NCBI GenBank assembly: GCA_016714085.1
Contig: JADJNW010000020.1
Coordinates: 53,384-117,383, forward strand
Length of the DNA stretch: 64,000 bases
Source: Saprospiraceae bacterium
GTDB taxonomy: Bacteria > Bacteroidota > Bacteroidia > Chitinophagales > Saprospiraceae
Reading direction: 5' to 3'
Shown here: positions 1-10,676 of the stretch, piece by piece
Layout: the number at the start of each line of letters is the position of its first letter
Numbering within the stretch: the stretch's first letter is position 1
Notes under the pieces: generated by a model
Seen by the model: the letters and a program-made list of their open reading frames with translations, nothing else
What the model was told of the DNA's origin: nothing
Database searches by the model: none
Made by a program: the position numbers and the translations under genes

Positions 1-564
1 GCTATTTCCAAATCCGGGCAACGCACATCGGTCGCTTCGATATTTTCAAAATGGAGTTCCTGGTAACTTTTTTCTACTTTCAAATGTCCAACCTGACTGA
101 CGTAGGCGTTAATATGGATGCCTTGCGTTTGCAAGAGCAATTTGGCTACGGCCCCGGCAGCCACGCGTGCTGCGGTTTCTCTTGCAGAGGAGCGCCCGCC
201 ACCGCGATAATCGCGGATGCCGTATTTGGCAAAATAAGTGAAGTCGGCATGAGAGGGCGGAACTTATCAGCGATATGACTGTAGTCCCCGGAGCGGTGGT
301 CGGCATTATAAATGACCATAGCGATGGGCGTGCCCGTACTTTTGCCTTCAAAAACGCCAGATAGAATACGCACGGTGTCGTCTTCCTTGCGTTGGGTAAC
401 GATACTCGATTGCCCCGGCCGCCGCCGATCTAATTCCTTTTGAATAAAAGCTTCGTCAATCTCAATCCTGCGGGACAGCCATCAATAATAACGCCAATGG
501 CCGTGCCATGCGATTCGCCGAAGGTGGTAATTTTAAAAACTTGTCCAAATGAATTTCCGGGCAT
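1..564 (-). CDS. aroC: Chorismate synthase, 5' part, frameshifted twice
   Basis: Last step of the shikimate pathway (EPSP to chorismate, reduced FMN dependent), cytoplasmic. The ATG is at 564 and the N-terminus has the family pattern FGQVFKITTFGESHG followed by GVIIDGCPAG. The next frame has RRRPGQSS, then GTPIAMVIYNADHRSGDY, and the third has HADFTYFAKYGIRDYRGGG, SSARETAARVAAGAVAK, so all conserved blocks are present but spread over three frames. One base is missing near 465 (before IEIDEAFIQKEL) and one near 254 (between RP and SHADF). The 3' end lies outside the window. An essential biosynthetic gene broken twice in 560 bases points to sequencing error, not decay. Identity is very secure. 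Confidence 0.93.
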
Positions 565-724
565 AACTTAATTGATTGTTCGGTTTGACCGCGAATTACG
601 CGCTTTTGATCAAAAGGAAAAATATATTTACGGATTTCTTTATTCGAGACTAAATGAATTCCTGTCGTTCAAGTTTAAAACAGAATTTCTACGTTCAGGG
701 GTTTCGGCGGGTTGAAATTTGGAT

Positions 725-732
725 TATCTTTG
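725..732 (+). promoter_or_regulatory. Candidate Bacteroidota -7 element for the aminotransferase
   Basis: TATCTTTG fits the TAnnTTTG consensus of Bacteroidota housekeeping promoters, about 75 bases before the ATG at 808. No clean TTTG -33 element is seen upstream, so support is moderate. Confidence 0.4.
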
Positions 733-807
733 CCGCTAATTTTTTGAAATAGTAGCATTTATCAACCACAATTGAAAATAATCAATTGTACCTAATCCAT
801 TTTTGAT

Positions 808-1997
808 ATGCCTTCGTCTTCCCAACGTGGAAATACAGTACCCTTATCCCCATTTCGCAAATTTGCAGTCATGGCGGAAAAAGCCAAAGCTCAAGGTAAA
901 CAAGTCTATCATTTGAATATCGGTCAGCCGGATATTGAAACGCCGGCCGCGGCCTTAGATAAATTAAAATCTTTGGATGTAAAAATCCTTGAGTATAGCC
1001 CTGCCGAAGGTATTGCTTACTACCGTCAAAAGCTGACAGAATATTATAAAAAATATAATGTCAAAGTAGATGCTGAGCAAATCATCGTAACCACTGGGGC
1101 CTCGAGGGACTTTATTTTGTACTATTGGCTTGCCTGGAAGCTGGCGAAGAAGTGATTGTGCCCGAGCCATTTTATGCCAATTATAATGGATTTGCGCACA
1201 TGGCGGGCGTCAATATCTGTCCAATCACCAGTTATATCGAAGATGGCTTCGCTTTGCCTGATATTGCTGCCTTTGAAGAAGTAATAACCGATAAAACCCG
1301 CGCCATTTTATTGTGCAATCCTAATAACCCTACGGGCTGTCTCTATGATCGAGCCTCGCTTGAAGGATTGGCTGCTTTGGCCCGGAAATACGATTTATTT
1401 TTGATCGTGGATGAAGTTTATCGGGAGTTTTGTTTTGACAATCAGGAGTTTACATCTATTTTAAATATCGCTGATATTGAGGATCACGCGATTGTGATAG
1501 ACTCTGTCTCTAAAAGATACAGCGCTTGCGGTGCAAGGGTAGGTGCTTTGGTCACGCGCAATGAATCGGTGTTGGACGCGGTATCGCGTTTCGCCAAGCT
1601 ACGCCTCGGTTCGCCGACTTTAGAGCAATTTCTTGCCGAGGCTATGCTGGATGCGGATGATCGTTATTTGGAAATGGTGAAATCAGAATATGATCTACGT
1701 CGCAAAACCGTTTACAATCGCTTGAGCCAAATGCCTGGCGTTGTCTGCTACCTCCCCGGTGGCGCTTTTTACAGCTTTGCGCAATTCCCGATTGATGATG
1801 CCGACCGCTTCTGCCAATGGCTGCTGGAAGATTTTGATTATCAGGGCGCTACGCTGATGCTTTCTCCTGGCGCAGCATTTTATACAACTCCAGGATTAGG
1901 CAAAAACGAAGTGCGACTCGCTTACGTGATCAACGTTCAAAAGCTCGAAGCGGCGATGGATTGCCTCGAAAAAAGCCTTGGAAGTGTATCCGGGTAG
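808..1997 (+). CDS. PLP-dependent class I/II aminotransferase (aspartate aminotransferase-like), one frameshift
   Basis: Transfers amino groups with pyridoxal phosphate, fold type I. The protein reads in two frames: residues to about 98 end at IIVTTGAS, and the rest begins in the next frame with EGLYFVLLACLEAGEEVIV. One missing G near 1104 (TCGAGGG for TCGGAGGG) restores a 396-residue enzyme of normal family length. Visible motifs are NIGQPDIETP near the N-terminus, CNPNNPTG, the VDEVYREF aspartate motif, and DSVSKRYSACGARVG with the Schiff-base lysine near residue 236. It is distinct from the aspartate aminotransferase at 47156. The SKRYSACG variant is common in Bacteroidota annotated as aspartate or generic aminotransferases; the exact substrate cannot be read. 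Confidence 0.88.
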
Positions 1998-2066
1998 AAT
2001 GGAAGTGGAAACCCCACAATTGGCGATCAGTAGCCTTAGATAAATCATAATTTTCAGTTTGCCTCT

Positions 2067-2094
2067 TTTGATCTGCTCAATTTTATTATTTTTG
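2067..2094 (+). promoter_or_regulatory. Candidate promoter of the M20 peptidase/GDPD operon
   Basis: TATTTTTG at 2087-2094 matches the TAnnTTTG -7 element, with TTTG at 2067-2070 as -33 (16-base spacer). The predicted start point is near 2101, about 40 bases before the ATG at 2141. Confidence 0.45.
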
Positions 2095-2140
2095 GATCGC
2101 CTCCAAAAAGCTTATCTCATTTTCTAAAAATTGAATCACT

Positions 2141-3436
2141 ATGCAAAAAATATTACTGTTGGCAATAGCTGCCACGCTATCTCTATCGCTGGCTGCTCAA
2201 AATGGGAGTGGCGCGATGATTGATAAAAAAGCTTCAGCGATCGAAAGTAAAGTTATCGATTGGCGGCATCATTTGCATCAGAATCCTGAGCTTTCCAACC
2301 GCGAGTTTGAAACCGCAAAATACGTTGCAAACCACTTGAAATCATTGGGTTTGGAAATAAAAATCGACATCGCGCATACGGGGGTTGTTGGCATTCTCAA
2401 TACGGGTAAACCCGGCCCAACGATCGCCCTTCGTGCGGATATGGATGCCCTTCCTGTGACCGAACGAGTAGATATTCCCTTTGCATCAAAAGCTAAAGGA
2501 ACATACGTAGGGCAGGAAGTAGGCGTGATGCACGCTTGCGGACACGATACGCACGTAGCAATGCTCATGGGCGCAGCGGAAATTTTGGTGGGAATGAAAG
2601 ATCAATTGAAAGGCAAAATCGTTTTTATTTTTCAGCCAGCGGAAGAAGGTGCGCCTCCTGGCGAGAAAGGTGGAGCTGGTTTGATGGTGGAAGAGGGTGT
2701 TCTGGATGATCCAAAAGTGGATGCTATTTTTGGATTGCATATCAATTCGGCGACGGAAGTTGGCAAGCTCAAATACAAGCCTGGCGGTGAACTTGCGGCT
2801 GCAGACATTTTCAATATCAAAGTAAAAGGCAAACAAACGCATGGCTCGACTCCATGGACGGGCGTTGATCCGATTGTGACTTCTGCTCAGATTATTATGG
2901 GCTTGCAAACGATTATTAGTCGGCAAACCGAACTCACCAAAGAAGCCGCCGTTATTAGCGTTGGCAAAATTACAAGCGGTGTCCGCAATAATATCATTCC
3001 AGAAGAAGCGGAGATGACAGGTACCATTCGCACGCTTGATACGGCTATGCAGCGCATTATACATGATAAAATCCGTCATGTAGCGACTACTATTGCCGAA
3101 AGCGCTGGCGCTACCGCTGAGGTGGAAATTATAAAAGGAACACCTGTGACGTACAACGATCCCGCATTGACCGCGCAAATGCTGTCAACGATGGAGCGCA
3201 CCGCGGGTAAAAACAATGTAATTTTGATTGATGCCATTACTGGAGAGGAGGATTTTGCTTTTTATGCGCAGAAGATTCCGGGATTGTTCATTTTTGTAGG
3301 CGGCATGCCCAAAGGCAATGACCCGAAGCTTGCGCCGCCACATCACACGCCTGATTTTTATGTGGATGACAAAGGAATGCAACTGGGTGTTCGCCTATTG
3401 TGCAATCTTGCAATTGATTATTTGAATAAAAAATAA
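2141..3436 (+). CDS. Exported M20 family amidohydrolase
   Basis: Zinc-dependent amidase/carboxypeptidase of the M20D group (hippurate, N-acyl amino acid or IAA-amino acid hydrolases). A signal peptide (MQKILLLAIAATLSLSLAAQ) sends it out of the cytoplasm, probably to the periplasm. Metal-site motifs are ADMDALPV, MHACGHDTHVAMLMGAA with the family's Cys and His, FIFQPAEEG with the Glu pair, and GEEDFAFYA near the C-terminus; the inserted dimerisation domain contains KGKQTHGSTPW. Its 431 residues are normal for the family. The next gene follows after one base, so the two form an operon, perhaps for scavenging. The natural substrate is not evident. Confidence 0.92.
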   Translation: MQKILLLAIAATLSLSLAAQNGSGAMIDKKASAIESKVIDWRHHLHQNPELSNREFETAKYVANHLKSLGLEIKIDIAHTGVVGILNTGKPGPTIALRADMDALPVTERVDIPFASKAKGTYVGQEVGVMHACGHDTHVAMLMGAAEILVGMKDQLKGKIVFIFQPAEEGAPPGEKGGAGLMVEEGVLDDPKVDAIFGLHINSATEVGKLKYKPGGELAAADIFNIKVKGKQTHGSTPWTGVDPIVTSAQIIMGLQTIISRQTELTKEAAVISVGKITSGVRNNIIPEEAEMTGTIRTLDTAMQRIIHDKIRHVATTIAESAGATAEVEIIKGTPVTYNDPALTAQMLSTMERTAGKNNVILIDAITGEEDFAFYAQKIPGLFIFVGGMPKGNDPKLAPPHHTPDFYVDDKGMQLGVRLLCNLAIDYLNKK

Positions 3437-3437
3437 T

Positions 3438-4346
3438 ATGAAGCTGCTTATTTCATGCCTGGTTTTAATACTTTTCTTATTTGGATGCCAACCAAAACAA
3501 GCCGATTCGGTAGTGGAAATTCCTGAAAACTTTGACTGGCAAGGACATCGCGGCGCGCGCGGATTGATGCCTGAAAATAGTATTCCCGGCTTTTTGAAAG
3601 CTTTGGAATATCCAATAAAAACGCTGGAAATGGACGTGGTCATTTCCAAAGATAGTCAGGTGATACTTTCTCATGAACCCTGGATGTCGGCGAGTATTTG
3701 TAGCAAACCTGATGGTTCACTGGTGACAGAAGAGGAGGATAAGGCATTCAAAATTTTTCAGTTAACTTATGATGAAATTCGACAATTTGATTGCGGAAGC
3801 CGAGGAAATGTGCGGTTTCCAGAACAGCAGTCGTTGCCAACTCATAAGCCGTTGTTGAGTGAGGGTGTAACAGAAGTGGAAAGGCATTGCAAGGATTATA
3901 AGATCGCATTGCCATTTTATAATATTGAAATCAAAAGCCAACCAGAATGGGATAATATTTTTACACCTGAACCGAGGATTTTCGCGCAATTGCTTATAGA
4001 TCAAATCAATCGACTTGGCATAAAGGATCGCACTTGCATTCAATCCTTTGATGTGCGAGCTTTGCAAGCGGTGCATGAGATTGATGAAACGATCGTAACT
4101 GCTTATCTGCTCGAAAATGCGGATGGATTGGAAAAAAATATGGAGAAATTAAGCTTCAAGCCCAATATTTACAGCCCTTATCATGCTTTGGTAAGCGCGA
4201 ATCTGGTAGAAAAAGTTCATACTCAAAAAATGCGGATCATCCCCTGGACGGTGAACGATACTATAACGATGCGTGGATTGATCAATATGGGCGTGGATGG
4301 AATCATCACAGATTATCCTAATCTGATCAGCATTTTGAAGAATTGA
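3438..4346 (+). CDS. Glycerophosphodiester phosphodiesterase lipoprotein
   Basis: Hydrolyses glycerophosphodiesters to glycerol 3-phosphate and an alcohol (GDPD family, TIM barrel). The N-terminus is a lipoprotein signal with the lipobox Cys in FLFGCQ, so the enzyme is likely membrane-anchored. Conserved catalytic and metal motifs are WQGHRGARGLMPENS, LEMDVVISKD and SHEPWM, and near the C-terminus IIPWTVND and GVDGIITDYP. Its 302 residues fit the family. It starts one base after the M20 gene stop codon and must be co-transcribed with it. The pair suggests recovery of phosphate, glycerol and amino acids from lipid debris or conjugates (inference). Confidence 0.92.
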   Translation: MKLLISCLVLILFLFGCQPKQADSVVEIPENFDWQGHRGARGLMPENSIPGFLKALEYPIKTLEMDVVISKDSQVILSHEPWMSASICSKPDGSLVTEEEDKAFKIFQLTYDEIRQFDCGSRGNVRFPEQQSLPTHKPLLSEGVTEVERHCKDYKIALPFYNIEIKSQPEWDNIFTPEPRIFAQLLIDQINRLGIKDRTCIQSFDVRALQAVHEIDETIVTAYLLENADGLEKNMEKLSFKPNIYSPYHALVSANLVEKVHTQKMRIIPWTVNDTITMRGLINMGVDGIITDYPNLISILKN

Positions 4347-4358
4347 AATAAAATTATA

Positions 4359-4409
4359 AAGGCTCTTACTCAACCCCGGGCATATTGCTTCAATTGAGAA
4401 AAGAGCCTT
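4359..4409. terminator. Inverted repeat after the GDPD gene
   Basis: AAGGCTCTT (4359-4367) pairs perfectly with AAGAGCCTT (4401-4409), and inside it CTCAA pairs with TTGAG. It lies 12 bases after the stop codon of the phosphodiesterase gene. There is no T-run on the plus strand, so simple rho-independent function is not certain. Confidence 0.5.
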
Positions 4410-4479
4410 CTGGAGATTAGCTTTTCTGAGAAAAAAATAAGTGGAAACGGGGTTTAATTTTCTTTTCTTCCTTTCACAT

Positions 4480-4520
4480 AAAAAAAGGAGGGACTTTCTA
4501 GAGAGAGTACAGAAAGTCCC
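4480..4520 (-). terminator. Rho-independent terminator of the sensor kinase gene
   Basis: GGGACTTTCT (4490-4499) and AGAAAGTCCC (4511-4520) form a perfect 10-bp stem with an 11-base loop. On the minus strand the stem is followed by TCC and a run of seven T. It stands about 140 bases after the kinase stop codon. Confidence 0.75.
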
Positions 4521-4660
4521 GCTTAGTAAACACGCTTCTTGTTGATAGGTGAATAGGAAGGAATTCTTTATGCGATAAAAATCTCATTTCTTGTATTGTT
4601 CGCTACAAATATACAGCACCACGCAACATTGCGAAACCACATCTTCATGGGGTGGGGTGT

Positions 4661-7600
4661 TCAGGCGAACTTTCGCATTTTAAGACTTACGGTATATCCT
4701 TGATTTTTAAGGATTTCTACTTTTGCATTGATTCGGCGAGCCCGCATTTTTATATTCGATAGACCTTGCCCCGAGTGATGGATAGCTTTACCATTGAGGG
4801 CTTTAGCAACTCCTTTGCCATTATCTTCAATTTCCATCAAAAATTGCCCGTCATTATTTTGTAGCATAATATTGACTCGATTTGCATTGGAATGTTTGGC
4901 GATGTTGTTGATAGATTCTTTAAAAATTAGATATAATTCTTGCCGAATGGTAGGAGGGATTTTGTGGGAAGGGTCGATTCTTCGCTCCTCAAAAGTATAT
5001 TGAACATTGAGTGGAAGCAATATGTCATCCGCGTGTTCGCGCATACGCAAGAGCAAATCGCCCATTTTGTCTTTGCGTGAATCGATTGACCAAATTACGT
5101 CGCTCATTTTTGACATCGCCTTGCGACTTACCTCACCAATATGCCGCAAGCGGGATTTAGTGGTTTCATCTTGATCCATCATTTGTAGCATATCGGTTTG
5201 CATAGCAATGCCCGAGAGCAGACCGCTCAATTCATCATGCAAATCGCTCGATAATTTGGTGCGGAATCGCTCCATTTGCAACTTTTGTTCCCATTGATAC
5301 CTAAATGCTATGTAAGCGATACCACTCAGGACACCTATAATCAATAGCCAAAACCAAGCTGTACGGTAAAATATTTTTTTTACAGTAATAGGTATTTTTA
5401 AAGCTTCGGCGCTCCAATTACCGTTGGCGTCTGCGCCTTCGATATGTAAGGTATAATTGCCCGGAGGGAGACTGTTGTATCTGATATAAGATGTATTGCC
5501 CAGATATATCCAATCTTTTTCATAATTCTCCAGCCATATTCTGAATTGATTCCGATCGGGATCACTATATTTTGGTAGCATAAAATGAAGCTGAAAATAG
5601 GCATCATAAGGAGAAATTTTTATAGACTCGATAGGATTTAAGCGATCATATTGAACAAAAACACTATCCTTCCGAGTATTATAACGCACAATTTTAGTAA
5701 TTGCTATATTAGGAATGATTTCTCCGGTTAGCAGGTCATTTGCATGGAAAGCATTGATGCCATTGACGGTGCCAAAATAATACCTTCCCTTCACATCCCG
5801 ATAAAAAGAGAAACGATTGAACTCGTCATTGCTGAGTCCATCCACATGAAAATAATTATGAAACTCCTTTTTGTCTCGGTCATAATAAGATAAGCCATTG
5901 AAAGTGCTGATCCAAAAATTGTCTTTTTCATCAGGGATAATGCCGCAAACGGTATTATTGACTAATCCGCTTTTTTGATCTATGGTATAGATGTGGTCGT
6001 TTTCGGGGTTTAAAACACTTAAACCATTGGTAGTGCCCAACCAGAGTAAACCATCCTTATCTTCAAAGATCAAATAGATGGTATTGCTACGCAAGCCTTT
6101 GCCTTCATCATCTGGTTGGGTTTGATAGATTTTAGAAGTAGATTTTTTTTGCGGATCAACTTTAATAAGTCCATTATTCGTACCAATCCAAAGCCATCCA
6201 TCCTTTGATTCTGTAATATAAAATGGTGTAAAATCTTCCAGCGGGCTTTTACCTTTATTGTTTGAATAAGACTTAAACTGTTGATTATCAGGATTAAATG
6301 ACACCAACTGATTATCGTCTCCGTTATTGGACTCTCCTAATAACCAAAAAATGCCATTACGGCTTTGTGTGAAAGCCCGGAAGCGTTGTTTGAATCGAAA
6401 AGTTTCGGTCAACCCGGTTTGGGGATCAATTTTATGAAGCTGCCCCTCCTGCAAATTATTACAAGAAATACCCCACAGGAATCCTTTTTGATCCAGATGA
6501 ATATCTAATACGCAATCATTCTCTACGGGATTATTAGTCTGATAATCAATTAATTCGAGCGTATCCAAGCGATCTGTTTGCAAATCAAGTGCATACCATC
6601 CGCCACCTTCTTCTACAAAGTAAACCTTCTCCTTGTTGCCATCAATGCCTCGCATTACGTGGCCGCGCTGGTCATCACCTAATGGATCGGCTAAATATGT
6701 TTGAATCTGATAATAACTGTTTTGTGCAATTTTTAAGCCACTGTCGATGCCCAGAATAATGGTTTTGTAAAAATCCTCACTATAAAGGCTGACAATACGC
6801 GGACTAAGGCAACCAAATGTGAAAAATCAACTAAGATACCATTCGATTGCAAGCAATAAAGATTTTGAATATCTGGATAGTTCCCATTTCCAGTGGCATG
6901 AGCAAATAACAAATTTCCCTGTTGATCCTCCCAGAGTTGCGAATAGTTTTGAATCGAAGGTAGCCTCGAATAAATCTGGAACGTATTGTCTTTTTCCGAA
7001 AAGAGAAAAACACCAGTATGTTGCCCAAATGATAACCAAACTCTTCCTTTTTGATCTTCGTGCATGAATACGGGTACGCCGGGATAGGTTTCTTTACTTA
7101 ATTCAACTGAAAAATCTTTTTCATAAAAAGTTTTAATTATTTTACCGGAAGCACTGACCAAGCGCAAGCCCTTTTCGCTATCGTTTAAAAGATAATTGCC
7201 GTTTCTCAATTGCAAAATGCTCGCCGCAACAGACTGCTTTTTCCTTTCTTCTTGTATCTCAAATAAGGTTTTGAATTGATTATCAGATGTATATAAATGC
7301 AAAAAAGTTCCTTTTTGAGTAGTGGCAAGCACGAGAATATCTCCTTTTTTGTTGGTTGATATTTGTCGTACGATACCTTTGATACCGTTTTCCGGATTTG
7401 ATAAGTTTACTTTGGTAACAAGATGAGTATAAGGATCGAGCAGATCAAAATAAGAAATTTTATTCTGATAAGTAATAAGGAGCTTCTCATCTTTACTCAA
7501 TAACAATTTTTCAATATTACTATTAGAAATACGATTGGGATTGTTAAAGTCATCATTAAACACTACAAATTCGTAGCCATCAAATTTATTTAGGCCATTA

Positions 7601-7803
7601 TAAGTTGCCAACCAAATGAATCCATCCCTGGATTGCACGATATCCGTCACCAAACGATCAGATAAGCCGTCGTTTACACTATAAAATTTGGGAATGATCG
7701 TAGTGTTAAGCCTTTGCGAAAAGACGGCAGAACAACTGAATATCAGTAGAATGAATGCAAAAAAATGCCTCCAATACTGCTGTGTAAGCTTACAGGATGC
7801 CAT
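4661..7803 (-). CDS. Two-component sensor histidine kinase with Reg_prop beta-propeller and Y_Y_Y domain, one frameshift
   Basis: Membrane sensor kinase of about 1047 residues. Order: signal peptide (FAFILLIFSCSAVFSQ), periplasmic Reg_prop propeller repeats (VNDGLSDRLVTDIVQSRDG, WIGTNNGLIKVD, LWLGTTNGLSVLNP, FWISTFNGLSYYD), a Y_Y_Y domain ending in YNSLPPGNYTLHIEG, one membrane segment (WFWLLIIGVLSGIAYIAF), then a HisKA_3 domain with the phospho-accepting His near residue 856 in LHDELSG and an ATPase domain (FKESINNIAKHS, EDNGKG). The propeller is split near 6804, where one base is missing; repair joins LVALSPRIVSLYSEDF to the second half. The ATG at 7803 precedes the signal peptide; the only upstream in-frame start is a TTG. 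It pairs with the response regulator immediately upstream. The ligand is unknown. Confidence 0.9.
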
Positions 7804-7928
7804 TGGAAATTGGGTAGCTTTGAATAAAAAATAGATTCCTATTACACACAAGTCGCGTTTCGTTTTCTCAATTCTTTGTAAAAATCAGTAATTATAGGGG
7901 GCATAAATCCACCGCCGCCGCCCCTCAA

Positions 7929-8569
7929 TTATTTATCGTCGTCTTTATTAATTTTATTAATTAACTCCATTCGACTATTAATTTGGAGTTTTTTATAAAT
8001 TTTTTAATATGATCGCGCACCGTTTCTACTGAAATTTCAAAACGATCGGCGATCATTTTATAACTCAACCCTTCAATGAGTCCTTTGGCAATCTGCTCTT
8101 GGCGAGGAGTAAGCATATCACCCGAGTCGTCATGCGATTTGCGAGGGCCAAAATGTTCAATCACCTTGCGGGCAATGGCCGGCGACATATAAGCGCCGCC
8201 TCGGTGCACCGTGACCAGAGCTTCTTTGATCGTGACTAAGTCGGTACGCTTGGAAATATAAGATACAGCGCCTGCACACAAGGCTTTAAATACTTTCTCC
8301 GAATCATCCGAAGATGTCAAAATCAAGATGTCCAGTTCATTGCGCCTTTCCCGAAGATAACGAATGCCTTCCAGCCCTGAAATACCGGGCAATCCAATAT
8401 CAAGCAAGATCATATCCAGGGCCAAGTCATCATCCAGGCGATTTAAAAAACCTTCAACCGAAGAAGCAGTAAGCGCAACATTAATGTCCACTTGTTTGCT
8501 AAGAAAAGTCTCCAGGGTCTCGAGTACCAATGGTTCGTCTTCTATGATTCCCAACTGTATTCGACTCAT
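7929..8569 (-). CDS. NarL/LuxR-type response regulator, C-terminus frameshifted
   Basis: DNA-binding partner of the adjacent kinase. The receiver domain shows IIEDEPLVLE and the phospho-accepting Asp57 in LLDIGLPG, then LTSSDD and the YISKR lysine; the helix-turn-helix is LTPRQEQIAKGLIEGLSYK to ISVETVRDHIKK. As read, the frame leaves the family pattern after DHIKK and stops at 7961. Adding one A to the A6 run (8000-8005 on the plus strand) gives IYKKLQINSRMELINKINKD and a stop at 7929, which is the usual family ending. The repaired length is 213 residues. It is the first gene of an operon with the kinase. Confidence 0.9.
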
Positions 8570-8913
8570 AGATGGATAAAGTGTTGTTACAAAAATAAAT
8601 TGTAGGCTTAAATAGTTCGATTTAAGGGAAATTTTGTTTTTAAAATGAACTGAGGACTTCTGGACGAATCCAAAGCAACAAGCGTGGTTTTGTAATAATT
8701 CTGAATATAACGATTAAGAGTATTGCACAAATATATATCTTTGATGAACTTTCAGAAAAGATTAGATGCAATAAATTGCTTTTGAGTAATTCGGCAAAAT
8801 AATTTTTCTGATTTTACAATGCAATTTATACAGAAATTTTCTTCAAAGTCAAGAATTTATCTAAACATTTTACATTATTATATTCTCAAATCGTTTAAAA
8901 AAGTGAAATAATT
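8570..8913. other. Divergent promoter region between the response regulator and fabH
   Basis: A 344-base AT-rich spacer. It contains a minus-strand -7 element for the response regulator (8590-8597) and a plus-strand TATCTTTG at 8736-8743 that could serve fabH, about 170 bases before its ATG. No gene is seen. Confidence 0.55.
8590..8597 (-). promoter_or_regulatory. Candidate -7 element of the two-component operon
   Basis: On the minus strand this reads TATTTTTG, a match to TAnnTTTG about 20 bases before the ATG at 8569. No clear -33 element is seen. Confidence 0.4.
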
Positions 8914-9980
8914 ATGTTGCGTTCAAAAATTGGCGGCATCGGTTATTACGTGCCGGAAAAAATAGTAACCAATGCAGACCTGATGAAAGTGATGGATACT
9001 ACCGATGAATGGATTCAGGAACGCACGGGAATCAAACAGCGCCGTTACGGCAAAAAGCACGAAGAGACAACCACTACAATGGGCGCTCGTGCTGCGGAAA
9101 TCGCCATCCGACGGGCCGGTATCTCTAAAGAAGAAGTTGATTTTATCATTTTTGCGACGCTTAGTCCTGATTATTACTTTCCCGGCTGTGGCGTATTGCT
9201 TCAGCGCGAAATGGGCATCACCAATACCGAAATAGGCGCTTTAGATATTCGGAATCAATGCTCGGGTTTTGTGTATGGCTTGTCTATTGCTGACCAGTTT
9301 GTAAAAACGGGGATGTACAAAAACATTTTGCTGGTGGGGGCTGAGATGCACTCGATGGGGCTTGATTTTACGACGGAAGGTAGAAATGTGACCGTTATTT
9401 TTGGTGATGGTGCCGGGGCAGTTGTGATACAACCTACAGAAGAAGAAAACAAAGGGATTCTGACCACCCATCTACATTCCGATGGCACTTACGCCGAAAA
9501 ACTCTCTTTTATCAATCCCGGTGCGCACGGCGGTTACCATGCGAATAGACTCGAAGAAAAAGTAGATTACGGCTACTCGGATGCAGAATATGGCGAGATG
9601 TTTATTAATGAGCATATGCTGGAGTCTCGACAGATATTTCCGAATATGGAAGGGCAGTTTGTTTTCAAAATGGCGGTGCAAAAATTCCCGGAAGTAATCA
9701 TGGAGCCCTTAATAAAGTTGGGCTGAAGCCTTCTGATATTGATATGCTTATTCCGCATCAGGCGAACCTGCGTATCAGCGATTTTGTCGCCAGGAAAATG
9801 GGTTTGCGCGAAGATCAAGTCTGGAATAATATTCAAAAATATGGTAATACGACTGCTGCTTCTGTGCCGATTGCGCTTTGTGAAGCCTGGGAGTCGGGCG
9901 CTGTAAAAGATGGCGATTTGGTATGCCTGGCGGCTTTTGGCAGTGGCTTTACCTGGGGCTCGGCTTTAATTCGCTGGTAA
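8914..9980 (+). CDS. fabH: 3-oxoacyl-ACP synthase III, one frameshift
   Basis: Starts fatty acid synthesis by condensing acetyl-CoA (or a branched starter) with malonyl-ACP; cytoplasmic thiolase-fold enzyme. N-terminal motifs are IGYYVPEKIVTNADL and TDEWIQERTGIKQRRY. The catalytic triad is visible after repair: Cys116 in NQCSGFVYG, His282 in LIPHQANLRI and Asn312 in QKYGNTTAASVP. The frame breaks near 9705 (GGAGCCCTT lacks one base; repair reads MEALNKVGLKPSDIDMLIP). The full protein is 355 residues, slightly longer than E. coli FabH because of an insert around GGYHANRLEEKVDYG. Some Bacteroidota FabH-like proteins act in other acyl pathways, so the role in primary fatty acid synthesis is probable but not proven. 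Confidence 0.9.
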
Positions 9981-10063
9981 AAGGCTGGAAATCAAAAAAC
10001 AAGGATTTTTTGCAATAAAAAAGGGTTTTCTAAGTTTTGTTACCAGGAAAACAGGTGAATCTT

Positions 10064-10582
10064 ATGTTGGCAAAATATCTTACCTCGGTTTTAATGCTTT
10101 TCTCATGCGTAGCGCTTGTGGCGCAGCCGCCAATGTCCAAAGAGGCATTTGAAAAAGAATACCAACGGAGAATCAAGTTAGAATATATTAATGAAGTTTA
10201 TATACCAGTTGATTTAACGGATGCTTTTGTCCAACTGAATAAACTTATTGACGATAGTTCAAAGGCCAGCTTTAAATCCATGAGCGAAGAAGAAGCTGCG
10301 CGTGAATTATTTTTTGGTTTTGGACGTTGGATGATTGTCAATTGGGATTTTTACAATGGCTCACGTTTGTCTCACTATATCAGAGAATTAGGCATTACAT
10401 TTCCTGATGATATGGCACGGTTTATTATGGTTTCTTATCATAGAAATTTGAACCGAAGACCGCTCGATGTAAAAACGCAGATCGAATATTATCAAGAAAA
10501 ACGGCGCAAAGAGCACGAAGAACGCCTCTCCAAAGGGACAGTTATCAAAACAGAAATCCGCGACAGAACGAAAGGGCAGTAA
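10064..10582 (+). CDS. Small exported protein, DUF6794-like
   Basis: 172 residues. The ATG at 10064 gives a clean signal peptide (MLAKYLTSVLMLFSCVALVAQ). The mature part has YIPVDLTDAFVQLNKLIDD, MSEEEAARELFFGFGRWM, GSRLSHYIRELGITFPDDM and a basic, charged C-terminus. The order of 'IP.DL..A...L', 'FG.GRW....W', 'GSRL..Y....G...PDDM' and 'YHR.LN' resembles the Bacteroidota family DUF6794; I name this from memory of the pattern. No function is known. It begins about 80 bases after fabH on the same strand and may share its transcript. Confidence 0.7.
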   Translation: MLAKYLTSVLMLFSCVALVAQPPMSKEAFEKEYQRRIKLEYINEVYIPVDLTDAFVQLNKLIDDSSKASFKSMSEEEAARELFFGFGRWMIVNWDFYNGSRLSHYIRELGITFPDDMARFIMVSYHRNLNRRPLDVKTQIEYYQEKRRKEHEERLSKGTVIKTEIRDRTKGQ

Positions 10583-10676
10583 ATTTTTATTTAGTTCTAT
10601 GATTGCTTGCAGTTAGCTTCAAATGAAAGATTTCTATAATATAAAGTGACCCGCAAACAAAATCACCCTTACCCTT

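Larger units (their letters stand above)
4347..4660. other. Convergent spacer with two hairpins
   Basis: A 314-base gap between the convergent phosphodiesterase gene and the sensor kinase gene. It holds an inverted repeat at 4359-4409 next to the first gene and a terminator-like hairpin at 4480-4520 facing the second. No coding signal is seen. Confidence 0.7.

Noticed and set aside
51..373. Open frames on both strands at the left edge
   Set aside because: They are shadows or partial frames of the frameshifted aroC gene.
808..1997. Programmed frameshift in the aminotransferase
   Set aside because: No slippery heptamer or downstream structure; one missing G explains it, as in the other broken genes.
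2486..3178. A 230-residue open frame on the minus strand inside the M20 gene
   Set aside because: It lies wholly opposite a clear, conserved gene and its product has no recognisable domain; its length follows from the codon bias of the plus-strand gene.
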